64,000 nucleotides of DNA from Streptomyces sp. SUK 48. Lineage in GTDB: Bacteria; Actinomycetota; Actinomycetes; Streptomycetales; Streptomycetaceae. The notes beneath the pieces are model-generated. The model saw nothing but the letters and a program-made list of their open reading frames with translations. It did no database searches and was not told the DNA's origin. Shown here piece by piece: positions 57,177-64,000 of the stretch; the first letter of the stretch is position 1; every line of letters begins with the position of its first letter. Location: positions 1,054,001 through 1,118,000 of the forward strand of contig NZ_CP045740.1 in the NCBI RefSeq assembly GCF_009650765.1. Direction: 5' to 3'. The position numbers and the translations under genes were made by a program.

Positions 57177-58358
57177 ATGGACCCCGGCACTCTGCTGGCC
57201 AGGATCACCGACTACGCCAGCCGCCCCGACCCCTACCCCCTGTACGCGGAGCTGCGCGAGGCCGGCGCCGTCGTCCCGCAGGCCGACGGCAGTCTGCTGA
57301 TCGGCGGCTACCACGAGGTCGCCGCGCTGCTGCACGATCCGCGGATGAGCGCCGATCCCCGCACCCGCGGGGTGGAGACCGCCAAGCCGCCGTTCCTGCG
57401 CCTGGACGACCCGGAGCACCACCGGTTGCGCACGCTGGCCATGCGGCCGTTCGGCCCGCCCCACACGCCGCACCGGGTGGACGGGATGCGCGCCGAGATC
57501 GAGAACATCACCAAGGAGCTGCTGGCGCCGTTCGAGTCGGGCGGGCAGGTCGACGTCGTGGACGACTTCGCCTATCCGCTGCCGGTCACGGTCATCTGCC
57601 GGCTGCTCGGTGTGCCGCACGAGGACGAACCGCTCTTCCGTGCCTGGTCGGACACGCTGGTGGCGTCCGCGGACGTACGGCCGGACGCCAGTTCGGCGCC
57701 GCGCGACGAGGCCGAGCGGGCCCGCCAGGAGATGGGCGGGTACCTGGTGGGCCTGGCCGAGCAGCGCCGGGACGACCCGCGCGACGATCTCCTGTCCGCG
57801 TTCGTCTCCGAGCCCGACCCCGAGTTGCGGCTCAGCCGGGAGGAACTCGCCGAGACGGCGGTGCTGTTGCTGATCGCCGGGCACGAGACCACGGTCAATC
57901 TCATCACCAACGGGGTGCTGACCCTGCTGCGCCATCCCGAGGAGCTGGACCGGCTGCGCCGCGAACCCGACCTGATGCCGCGGGCGGTGGAGGAACTGCT
58001 GCGCTACGAGCCGCCGGTGCACATGCGTGAGCGCATCCCGCTCGCCGACTTCGACGTCGCCGGCACCACGCTCCCGCGCGGCTCCTCCGTGTTCCTGGCC
58101 CTGGCCGCGGGCAACCGGGACCCGCGCCGCTTCACCGATCCGGACCGCTTCGACCCGACCCGCGCCGACAACGAGCACCTCGGCTTCGGCTCCGGCATCC
58201 ACGTCTGCTACGGCGCCCCGCTCGCCCGCCTGGAGGCGCAGTACGCGCTCACGGCGCTGCTCCCCCGGCTGGGCACGGCGGAGCTGGCCGAGGACCCGCC
58301 GCCGTACCGGCAGAACGCGATGCTGCGGGGGCCGCGCCATCTGACGCTGAGGTTCTGA
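57177..58358 (+). CDS. Cytochrome P450
   Basis: 393 residues from ATG 57177 (GAGGAG 5 nt upstream; the ATG at 57162 has the ribosome site inside it). Motifs: I-helix LLIAGHETTVNLITNG, ExxR in EELLRYEPP, heme loop GFGSGIHVCYGAPLAR. It is a standard soluble bacterial P450 with its own ferredoxin and reductase encoded 25 bp upstream. Substrate unknown; the group could also serve the cluster P450 at 14.9-16.1 kb, which has no redox partner nearby. Confidence 0.92.
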   Translation: MDPGTLLARITDYASRPDPYPLYAELREAGAVVPQADGSLLIGGYHEVAALLHDPRMSADPRTRGVETAKPPFLRLDDPEHHRLRTLAMRPFGPPHTPHRVDGMRAEIENITKELLAPFESGGQVDVVDDFAYPLPVTVICRLLGVPHEDEPLFRAWSDTLVASADVRPDASSAPRDEAERARQEMGGYLVGLAEQRRDDPRDDLLSAFVSEPDPELRLSREELAETAVLLLIAGHETTVNLITNGVLTLLRHPEELDRLRREPDLMPRAVEELLRYEPPVHMRERIPLADFDVAGTTLPRGSSVFLALAAGNRDPRRFTDPDRFDPTRADNEHLGFGSGIHVCYGAPLARLEAQYALTALLPRLGTAELAEDPPPYRQNAMLRGPRHLTLRF

Positions 58359-58406
58359 CGGCCCGTACCCCTCCCGGCGGCGGCCCGGGGCTGAGACGAT
58401 CGGCCC

Positions 58407-59060
58407 ATGGCAGAGATCATCCTGATGTCCGATCCGAAGGTCGCCGCCGTGCCCGTGCGGGAGTGCGGTGAGCGGCTGGTGGATGTGCGCCGTGACGGCC
58501 GGCTGCGGGTCGACGCGCGCAGGGTGGACGGAGACGGAGCGTTCGCCCAGCTGCGCGCGGGCGTGTTCGAACGGCTGCTCAAAGCACAGGAGTTGCTGCC
58601 CGAGGGGCTGCGGCTGCTGTTCGTCGAGGGGTACCGGTCGCCGTCCCTCCAGCGGCGCTATTTCGAGGAGTACGGCGCGGAGTTGCGCGCCGCGCATCCC
58701 GACTGGCCCGCCGAGCTGGTGCGTTCGGCGGCGAGCCGGTACGTCTCGCCGCCCGGGATCGCGCCGCACAGCGCCGGGGCGGCCGTCGACCTCACCCTCG
58801 TCGACGCCGACGACCAGGAGCTGGACATGGGAACGGCGGTGAACGCCGACCCGGAGGACAGCGCGGGGGCCTGCTACACGGGAGCGGACAACATCAACGA
58901 CACGGCACGCGCCCACCGCACCATCCTGGCCTCGGCCCTGACCGCCGCCGGCCTGGTCAACTACCCCACGGAATGGTGGCATTGGTCGTACGGCGACCGG
59001 TACTGGGCCCTGACGACGGGGGCCCCGGCCGCACTCTACGGCCCGAGGGAACTCGGGTAG
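58407..59060 (+). CDS. M15-family D-Ala-D-Ala dipeptidase (VanX/DdpX-like)
   Basis: 217 residues. The zinc dipeptidase signature is complete: RLLFVEGYRSPSLQRRYFEE, PHSAGAAVDLTLVDAD (His and Asp ligands) and TEWWHWSYGDRYW (catalytic Glu and third ligand His). It cleaves D-alanyl-D-alanine, in recycling of peptidoglycan or as part of glycopeptide resistance. No vanH, vanA or vanRS is next to it, so a recycling role is more likely than resistance. Confidence 0.88.
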   Translation: MAEIILMSDPKVAAVPVRECGERLVDVRRDGRLRVDARRVDGDGAFAQLRAGVFERLLKAQELLPEGLRLLFVEGYRSPSLQRRYFEEYGAELRAAHPDWPAELVRSAASRYVSPPGIAPHSAGAAVDLTLVDADDQELDMGTAVNADPEDSAGACYTGADNINDTARAHRTILASALTAAGLVNYPTEWWHWSYGDRYWALTTGAPAALYGPRELG

Positions 59061-59082
59061 CCCGGGGCGGGCCGCCGGCGGC

Positions 59083-59853
59083 TCAGCCCGCGGCGGCCGG
59101 GTCCTCCCCCGTCAGCCGGGCCCGCAGGAGTTCCGACAGTTCGGAGATCTGCTCGGCGAGGTAGAAGTGGCCGCCGGGGAAGATCCGCAGGTCGAAGGGG
59201 CCGGTGGTGTGGCCGCGCCAGGCGTGGGCCTCCTCGGGGGTGACCCGGGGGTCCGAGTCGCCGGTGAGGGCGGTGATGGGGGTGTCGATGACGGTGGAGG
59301 GCGTGGCCCGGTAGGTCTCGACGGCGGTGTAGTCGCTGCGCAGCGCCGGGAGGATCATCCGCACGATCTCCTCGTCGTCCAGGAGCCGGGCGTCCGTGCC
59401 GCTGAGCCGGCGCATCTCGGCGACGATGCCGTCGTCGTCCCGCTGGTGCACGTTCTCGCCCGCGTAGGCGGACGGGGCGCGGCGCGCCGAGGCGAAGAGG
59501 TGGACGGGTCCCTCGCCGTCGCGTTCGAAGCGGCGGGCCACCTCGAAGGCGACGAGGGCGCCCATGCTGTGCCCGAAGAACGTCAACGGGCGGTCCGCGT
59601 ACGGCTGGAGCGCCTCATGGGCGCGGTCCGCCAGCTCCGCGATGGTCTCGATGCCCTTCTCCGCGTGCCGGTCCTGACGTCCCGGGTACTGCACGGCGAC
59701 CACGTCGGCCGTGCCGCGCAGGGCGGCGGAGAGCGGGAAGTAGTAGGTCGCCGAGCCGCCGGCGTGCGGGAAGCACACGAGCCGGGCGGGCACCTGCGGC
59801 GCCGGGTGGAAGCGGCGGACCCACGGGTCGCCGGTCGGGCAGGCTGTCGTCAC
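59083..59853 (-). CDS. Type II thioesterase (alpha/beta hydrolase)
   Basis: 256 residues from GTG 59853. FPHAGGSATYYFPLS oxyanion region, nucleophile elbow FFGHSMGALVAFEV, acid in TGDSDPRV and histidine in FPGGHFYL: the full triad of external thioesterases that clear mis-primed PKS/NRPS carrier proteins. It lies 42 kb from the cluster at 5-17 kb, so it may serve that or another pathway. G-rich repeats lie directly upstream. Confidence 0.9.
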   Translation of the reverse strand: MTTACPTGDPWVRRFHPAPQVPARLVCFPHAGGSATYYFPLSAALRGTADVVAVQYPGRQDRHAEKGIETIAELADRAHEALQPYADRPLTFFGHSMGALVAFEVARRFERDGEGPVHLFASARRAPSAYAGENVHQRDDDGIVAEMRRLSGTDARLLDDEEIVRMILPALRSDYTAVETYRATPSTVIDTPITALTGDSDPRVTPEEAHAWRGHTTGPFDLRIFPGGHFYLAEQISELSELLRARLTGEDPAAAG

Positions 59854-59871
59854 GGTGTGCTCCAGGGGCCA

Positions 59872-59905
59872 GGGGAAGGGATGGGGGAAGGGATGGGGGA
59901 AGGGT
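59872..59905 (+). repeat. Tandem 12-bp G-rich repeat (GGGAAGGGATGG), about 2.7 copies
   Basis: Perfect head-to-tail copies upstream of the thioesterase start and between it and the cold-shock gene stop. Six G runs of three or more make it another possible G-quadruplex. It may affect expression of the thioesterase. Confidence 0.8.
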
Positions 59906-59956
59906 CGCTCGCCGGTCCGGCCGAGGAGGGCGCCCGGCGAGTCCGGTGTCGACCGG

Positions 59957-60391
59957 TCAGGCCGTCAACCAGCCGTATTCCCGGGCGAGTTCGACGACCC
60001 GCTCCCTGACCTGGCGGATCTGCGCGGCCGTGAGGGAGTCGACCGAGGTGACCAGGACCTCGGTCAGCTCGGCGCGGAAGCGGCCCGTGCTGGCGGCCTC
60101 GTCGGACGGTGCGGCGGCGGGGCGTTCGGCGGTGGCGGAGCCGTCGGAGAAGACCGGGCGGTTGGGCAGGCGGTGCGACGAGGGCTGGTAGACCAGCCGG
60201 ATCTGGGACGCCTTCGGGCCCTTCTCCCCCATCTCCAGGTGGAATTCGACCTCGCTGCCCTCGTGGTAGAGGTACTTCTCGTCCAGCAGATCGTTCGCGT
60301 GCATGAAGACGTCCTCGCCCGGTTCGGACGGGGCGATGAACCCGTACCCGCGGACCTCGTCGAAACGCAGCACCTTGCCGGTCATCAGCAC
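59957..60391 (-). CDS. Cold-shock-domain protein with C-terminal extension
   Basis: 144 residues from GTG 60391 (GGAGG upstream; ATG 60385 is equally possible). Residues 3-70 form the cold-shock RNA/DNA-binding fold: TGKVLRFDEVRGYGFIAPSE (RNP1-like GYGFI) and DVFMHANDLLD (RNP2-like). The remaining 70 residues add a disordered linker and a helical segment LTAAQIRQVRERVVELAREY, longer than classical 67-residue CspA proteins. Members of this longer type occur throughout Streptomyces; the tail function is unknown. Confidence 0.9.
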   Translation of the reverse strand: MLMTGKVLRFDEVRGYGFIAPSEPGEDVFMHANDLLDEKYLYHEGSEVEFHLEMGEKGPKASQIRLVYQPSSHRLPNRPVFSDGSATAERPAAAPSDEAASTGRFRAELTEVLVTSVDSLTAAQIRQVRERVVELAREYGWLTA

Positions 60392-60482
60392 AGCCCACCC
60401 ACCTCCAGCAACACCAGCACAACGACAACGCAGGTGAACTTACACAGCTTCGGCCCCGGTTTCGACCCCGGAAGGCCCCCGC

Positions 60483-62909
60483 TCACTCCGGCAGCACCAG
60501 CCGCACCGTACGCCCCGGCCGCACCGTCACCACCCGGTCCGGCAGCCGCACGTCGACGGGGTCGCCCGCGGAATCGGGTACGGCGATCTCCAGCTGCTCG
60601 CGGGCGAGTCGGACGCCGATCCCCCAGTGGCCGAGGTAGCGGATCGCGAAGCCGCAGGAGGAGACCTCGGGGAGCGGGACGGGGTCCAGCCACAGGGCGC
60701 CGTCGCGGGTCTCCAGGCCGGTCAGCCCGCGCTGCACCAGGTCGAGGGTGCCCGCCATCGCGCCGAGGTGGACGCCCTCGCCGGTGGTGCCGCCCTGGAT
60801 GTCGGCGATGTCGCCGCGCAGCGTCTCCTGGACGTACCGCCAGGCGTCGGCGCGGCGGGCGCGGGTCAGGATCCAGCCGTGCACCAGTCCGCTGAGGGTG
60901 GAGCCGTGGCTGGTGCGGCCCAGGTAGTGGTCGACCGTCGCGGACCAGATGTCCTCGTCGATGTCCTGGCCCAACTGCCTGAACAGGTCGTGCAGTTCGC
61001 GGGGTGCGAAGAGGTAGGCCAGCATCAGGACGTCGGCCTGTTTGGACGCCTGGTAGCGGTTGACGGTGTCGCCCTCGGCCTCCAGGATGCGGTCCAGGCG
61101 CCGGATGTCGCCGTAGCGTTCGCGATAGGCGCCCCAGTCCAGTTCGGCGAGGTCGCCGTAGCCCGCGAACTGGCTGATCACACCGTCGTGCCGGGGCACA
61201 TGGAGGGTGTGCGCGACCTCCGCCCAGCGGTCCCTCTCGCCGGGTTCGAGACCGAGGCGCTCGGTGAGTTCGCGGCGGCGCGGCTCGGGCAGGGTGCGCA
61301 GCAGGTCCAGGGCGCGGGCGAGCACCCAGGCGGCGGTGGCGTTGGTGTACGTGTTGTCGTCCAGGCCCGGCCGGTCCGCGCCGGGATAGGCGTCGTGGTA
61401 CTCGTCGGGGCCGACCACGCCCCGGATGCGGTGCCGGCCGAGGTGGTCGTCGTACACGGCCGAGTCGGCCCAGAAGCGGGCGATCTCCAGGAGCATCTCG
61501 GCACCCTCGCCCGCGCGGAAGGCGTCGTCGCCGGTGGCCTCGCAGTACCGCCACACGTTGTAGGCGACCGCCGAGCCGACGTGGTGCTGGAGGCGGGAGT
61601 TGTCGGGCAGCCAGCGGCCGGAGCGGGGATTGAGATGGAGTTCCTGGGTCTCCTCGTGACCGTCGCTGCCGCTCTGCCAGGGGTAGCACGCGCCGCGCCT
61701 GCCGAGCCGGGCCGCCGCGTGCCGGGCCGCGTCCAGGCGGCGGTGCCGGTAGCGCAGCAACCCCCGGGAGACCTCGGGGAGATGGAGGTCGAGGTAGGGC
61801 AGCACGAAGAGTTCGTCCCAGAAGACATGGCCGCGGTACGCCTCCCCGTGCAGTCCGCGCGCGGGGACGCCGACGTCCAGGTCGGCGGTGTGCGGGGAGA
61901 GGGTCTGGAGCACATGGAAGAGGTGCAGCCGCAGGATCCGCCCGGCCTCTCCGGGCACGTCGAGCACGGTGCGCCGCCACAGCCGCGCCCAGGCGGCGCG
62001 GTGGGACTCCCGCAGTTCCGGGAAGCCGGGGGCACCGGCCAGCCGGTCGAGCGCCGCGCGCAGCGGCTCGCCGATGGCGGGGTCGTGCGAGGTGTGCAGG
62101 GCGACGGTCTTGTCGACGGTGGCGGTACGGCCGGGACCGAGGGCGAGGCGCGCCGCCTGTACGGCGCGCCGGGGTTCGGCGGTCGCGATGACGGGCGGCG
62201 GGGTGTGCTCCGCCCCCGGGTCGCCCGCGGTCGCCGGGGGCCCCGGGACGGTGAGCCGGCTCGCGAGGGCGACGCGGATGTCGGAGGTGCGGGTGCGGCA
62301 GTCCAGCCACACGGTGTCCGCGCCGGCTGTTCCGGTCCGTACGCCGGTGAGATGGCGGCCGTCCAGGTCGCGGTAGCGGGCGACTCCCGCGTTGGTGACA
62401 TCGCCGTCGAGCGCGGCCTCGACGTCCAGGTCCAGCGCGGCGCCCTCGGCGGTGAACTCCGTGCGGAGCGCGGCCAGATGGGGATCGCCGAGGTGGACCA
62501 GGCGCGACTGCCGTACCAGGAGCGAGGCGTCGGGCCCGAGGGAGTAGCGGGTACGGCGCTCCAGCAGGCCCGCGTCGAGGCGCAGGGTGAGGTGGTGTTC
62601 GGTGACGGTGGCGGTGTCCGGGGTCAGCCAGTCGGCTCCGTCGGCCGCCGGACGGAAGCGCAGGGGCAGCCAGTTGGGCAGGTTGACCATGTCCTCGTTC
62701 TCGACCCGGCGGCCCGCGACCTCGGAGGTGAGCCGGTTGTAGAGGCCCGCCGCGTAGGTGCCCGGGTAGTGGATCTCGTCGGCGGCGCACTCGGGCAGCG
62801 CGCCCCGGGTGGCGACGTAGCCGTTGCCCAGGGTGCACAGGGACTCCCGCAGCCGCTCCCGTTCGGCCTGGTAGCCGTCGTACTCCCAGGTCGGTCCGGC
62901 CGCCGTCAC
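60483..62909 (-). CDS. Glycoside hydrolase family 65 phosphorylase (maltose/trehalose/kojibiose phosphorylase type)
   Basis: 808 residues from GTG 62909. GH65 layout: N-terminal beta-sandwich beginning ESLCTLGNGYVATRGALPE, linker helices, the (alpha/alpha)6 barrel with HVFWDELFVLPYLDLHLPE, the catalytic acid in IRGVVGPDEYHDAYPG, the phosphate-site KQADVLMLAYLF and RTSHGSTLSGLVHGWILTRA, and a C-terminal beta domain. It would phosphorolyse an alpha-glucosyl disaccharide to beta-glucose 1-phosphate; which one cannot be read. No beta-phosphoglucomutase follows within the window. The start overlaps the stop of the molybdenum hydroxylase gene (GTGA). Confidence 0.9.
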   Translation of the reverse strand: MTAAGPTWEYDGYQAERERLRESLCTLGNGYVATRGALPECAADEIHYPGTYAAGLYNRLTSEVAGRRVENEDMVNLPNWLPLRFRPAADGADWLTPDTATVTEHHLTLRLDAGLLERRTRYSLGPDASLLVRQSRLVHLGDPHLAALRTEFTAEGAALDLDVEAALDGDVTNAGVARYRDLDGRHLTGVRTGTAGADTVWLDCRTRTSDIRVALASRLTVPGPPATAGDPGAEHTPPPVIATAEPRRAVQAARLALGPGRTATVDKTVALHTSHDPAIGEPLRAALDRLAGAPGFPELRESHRAAWARLWRRTVLDVPGEAGRILRLHLFHVLQTLSPHTADLDVGVPARGLHGEAYRGHVFWDELFVLPYLDLHLPEVSRGLLRYRHRRLDAARHAAARLGRRGACYPWQSGSDGHEETQELHLNPRSGRWLPDNSRLQHHVGSAVAYNVWRYCEATGDDAFRAGEGAEMLLEIARFWADSAVYDDHLGRHRIRGVVGPDEYHDAYPGADRPGLDDNTYTNATAAWVLARALDLLRTLPEPRRRELTERLGLEPGERDRWAEVAHTLHVPRHDGVISQFAGYGDLAELDWGAYRERYGDIRRLDRILEAEGDTVNRYQASKQADVLMLAYLFAPRELHDLFRQLGQDIDEDIWSATVDHYLGRTSHGSTLSGLVHGWILTRARRADAWRYVQETLRGDIADIQGGTTGEGVHLGAMAGTLDLVQRGLTGLETRDGALWLDPVPLPEVSSCGFAIRYLGHWGIGVRLAREQLEIAVPDSAGDPVDVRLPDRVVTVRPGRTVRLVLPE

Positions 62910-64000
62910 CGCGCGGCGGGCAGACCGGCGAGGATCCGGTCGGGGGTGAGGGGCAGTTCGCGGCAGCGGACGCCGGTGGCGTGATGGACGGCGTTGCCGA
63001 TGGCGGCGGCGGTGCCGACGATGCCGATCTCGCCGATGCCCTTGCTGCCCATGGGGTTGAGGTGGGTGTCGTCCTCGTCGATCCAGTGGGCCTCGATCGC
63101 GGGCACGTCGGCGTTCGCGGGCACGTGGTAGGAGGCGAGGTCGCACTCGGGGAAGTCGCCGAAGGCGGGGTCCAGGGTGCTGCTCTCGGTGAGGGCCATG
63201 CCCAGGCCCATGATCATGGCGCCGGTGAACTGGGAGCGCGCGGTACGGGAGTTGAGGATGTGCCCGGCGGCGAAGACACCGAGCAGCCGGCGCACCCGGG
63301 TCTCGCCGGTGACCGTGTCGACGGCGGCCTCGGCGAAGTGGGCGCCGAACGCGTGCCGGGCGTACGGGACTTCGGCGTCGGCGCGGCCCGCGGTGTCGGC
63401 GTGGGCTTCGAGGCCGTCGGGCGGCAGCGGCCCTTCGCGCACGGTGAGCCGGGCGGCGAGGTCGGCGCAGGCGTCGTGGACGGCCCAGCCCCAGGAGGCG
63501 GTGCCGGTGGAGCCGCCGGCCAGCCAGGCGGGGGGCAGATCGCTGTGCCCGATCTCGACGCGGACCCGGTCCAGGGCGGTGGCGAGGGTGTCGGCGGCGA
63601 TCTGGGCGAGGACGGTACGGGCCCCGGTGCCGATGTCGGTGGCGTTGATGCGCACGGTGAAGGTGCCGTCGGGCAGGGCGCGCGCGGTGGCGGTGGCCGG
63701 GACGGCGGAGGCCGGGTAGGTGGCGGCGGCGACACCGGTGCCGAGGAGCCAGGGGCCCTCGCGGCGGGCGCCCGGGCGCGGATCGCGGTCCGCCCAGCCG
63801 AACCGGCGGGCCCCCTCGCGCAGGCACTGCACCAGATGCCGGCTGCTGAACGGCAGGCCGGTGCCCGGCTCGCGCTCGGGCTCGTTGCGGATGCGCAACT
63901 CGACCGGGTCCATGCCGAGCGCCTCGGCGAGTTCGTCCATGGCGGACTCCAGGGCGTACATGCCGGGCGACTCGCCGGGGGCCCGCATCCAGGAGGGGCT
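62906..64000 (-). CDS. Xanthine dehydrogenase-family molybdopterin-binding subunit (5' end beyond window)
   Basis: The visible 365 residues are the C-terminal part of the large molybdenum-cofactor subunit of the aldehyde oxidase/xanthine dehydrogenase family. Segments: SWMRAPGESPGMYALESAMD (family motif, R-APG), DGTFTVRINATDIGTGARTV, and the catalytic-Glu motif GSKGIGEIGIVG. The true start lies beyond 64000. It is co-translated with the GH65 gene by a 4-nt overlap. The substrate is unknown; the FAD and FeS subunits would be expected just upstream, out of view. Confidence 0.88.
   Translation of the reverse strand, partial: SPSWMRAPGESPGMYALESAMDELAEALGMDPVELRIRNEPEREPGTGLPFSSRHLVQCLREGARRFGWADRDPRPGARREGPWLLGTGVAAATYPASAVPATATARALPDGTFTVRINATDIGTGARTVLAQIAADTLATALDRVRVEIGHSDLPPAWLAGGSTGTASWGWAVHDACADLAARLTVREGPLPPDGLEAHADTAGRADAEVPYARHAFGAHFAEAAVDTVTGETRVRRLLGVFAAGHILNSRTARSQFTGAMIMGLGMALTESSTLDPAFGDFPECDLASYHVPANADVPAIEAHWIDEDDTHLNPMGSKGIGEIGIVGTAAAIGNAVHHATGVRCRELPLTPDRILAGLPAAR

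Noticed and set aside
58407..59060. Glycopeptide-resistance (van) locus
   Set aside because: Only the VanX-like dipeptidase is present; no vanH, vanA or two-component genes adjoin it.
60483..63827. Single 1114-residue minus-strand frame joining GH65 and the molybdenum hydroxylase region
   Set aside because: The part beyond 62909 is an off-frame reading of the hydroxylase gene; GTG 62909 overlapping its stop is the natural start.

Overview
The base composition (roughly 72% G+C), GTG starts, 4-nt stop/start overlaps and gene families indicate a Streptomyces chromosome or a very close relative. Names and functions below come from reading translated sequence and motifs; no database search was run.

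Layout. (1) 0-3 kb: the end of an unidentified small protein, a decayed PucR-type regulator, a DUF1206 membrane protein and an anti-sigma-type ATPase. (2) 3-17 kb: a compact PKS/NRPS cluster. It has an MFS exporter, a hybrid ACP-KS-AT-AT-ACP-C protein, an A-PCP protein, a stand-alone ketosynthase-like protein with a changed active site, a P450 and a formyltransferase, all tightly overlapped. The gene set matches the gamma-lactam-beta-lactone proteasome-inhibitor pathways, most closely lactacystin because of the formyltransferase. The first gene is broken by a one-base shift in a C run as presented. (3) 17-35 kb: a Tat-exported hydrolase, a MOSC pseudogene, then central carbon genes. These are a RamB-type regulator divergent from aceA-aceB-hbd, a B12-riboswitch-controlled metE, and the methylcitrate genes prpD-prpB-prpC divergent from a PrpR-type regulator. 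(4) 34-41 kb: cbtBA cobalt transport genes behind a B12 riboswitch and a five-gene valine-degradation operon (mmsA, acyl-CoA dehydrogenase, hydrolase, mmsB, echA). (5) 41-54 kb: a B12-riboswitch-controlled uptake region. A five-gene operon, every junction a 4-nt overlap, encodes a wall-anchored protein with two alpha/alpha-barrel regions, a second surface protein and a complete ECF transporter. Divergent from it, behind its own riboswitch, is a secreted barrel plus DUF4430-like protein with the layout of animal transcobalamin/intrinsic factor. A BtuF-like protein and a secreted DUF4430 protein, the latter with another riboswitch, follow. (6) 53-64 kb: a 2Fe-2S ferredoxin-like protein, a GntR regulator with a sterol-desaturase-type enzyme, a ferredoxin/reductase/P450 set, a D-Ala-D-Ala dipeptidase, a type II thioesterase, a cold-shock protein, a GH65 enzyme and the end of a molybdenum hydroxylase.

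How the parts fit. Six cobalamin aptamers lie in about 29 kb. Around them are B12-independent alternatives (MetE; the methylcitrate cycle, which bypasses methylmalonyl-CoA mutase), cobalt import and B12 capture. The region therefore reads as a B12-economy neighbourhood. The transcobalamin-like surface capture system and the rearranged lactacystin-type cluster are the two most interesting items.
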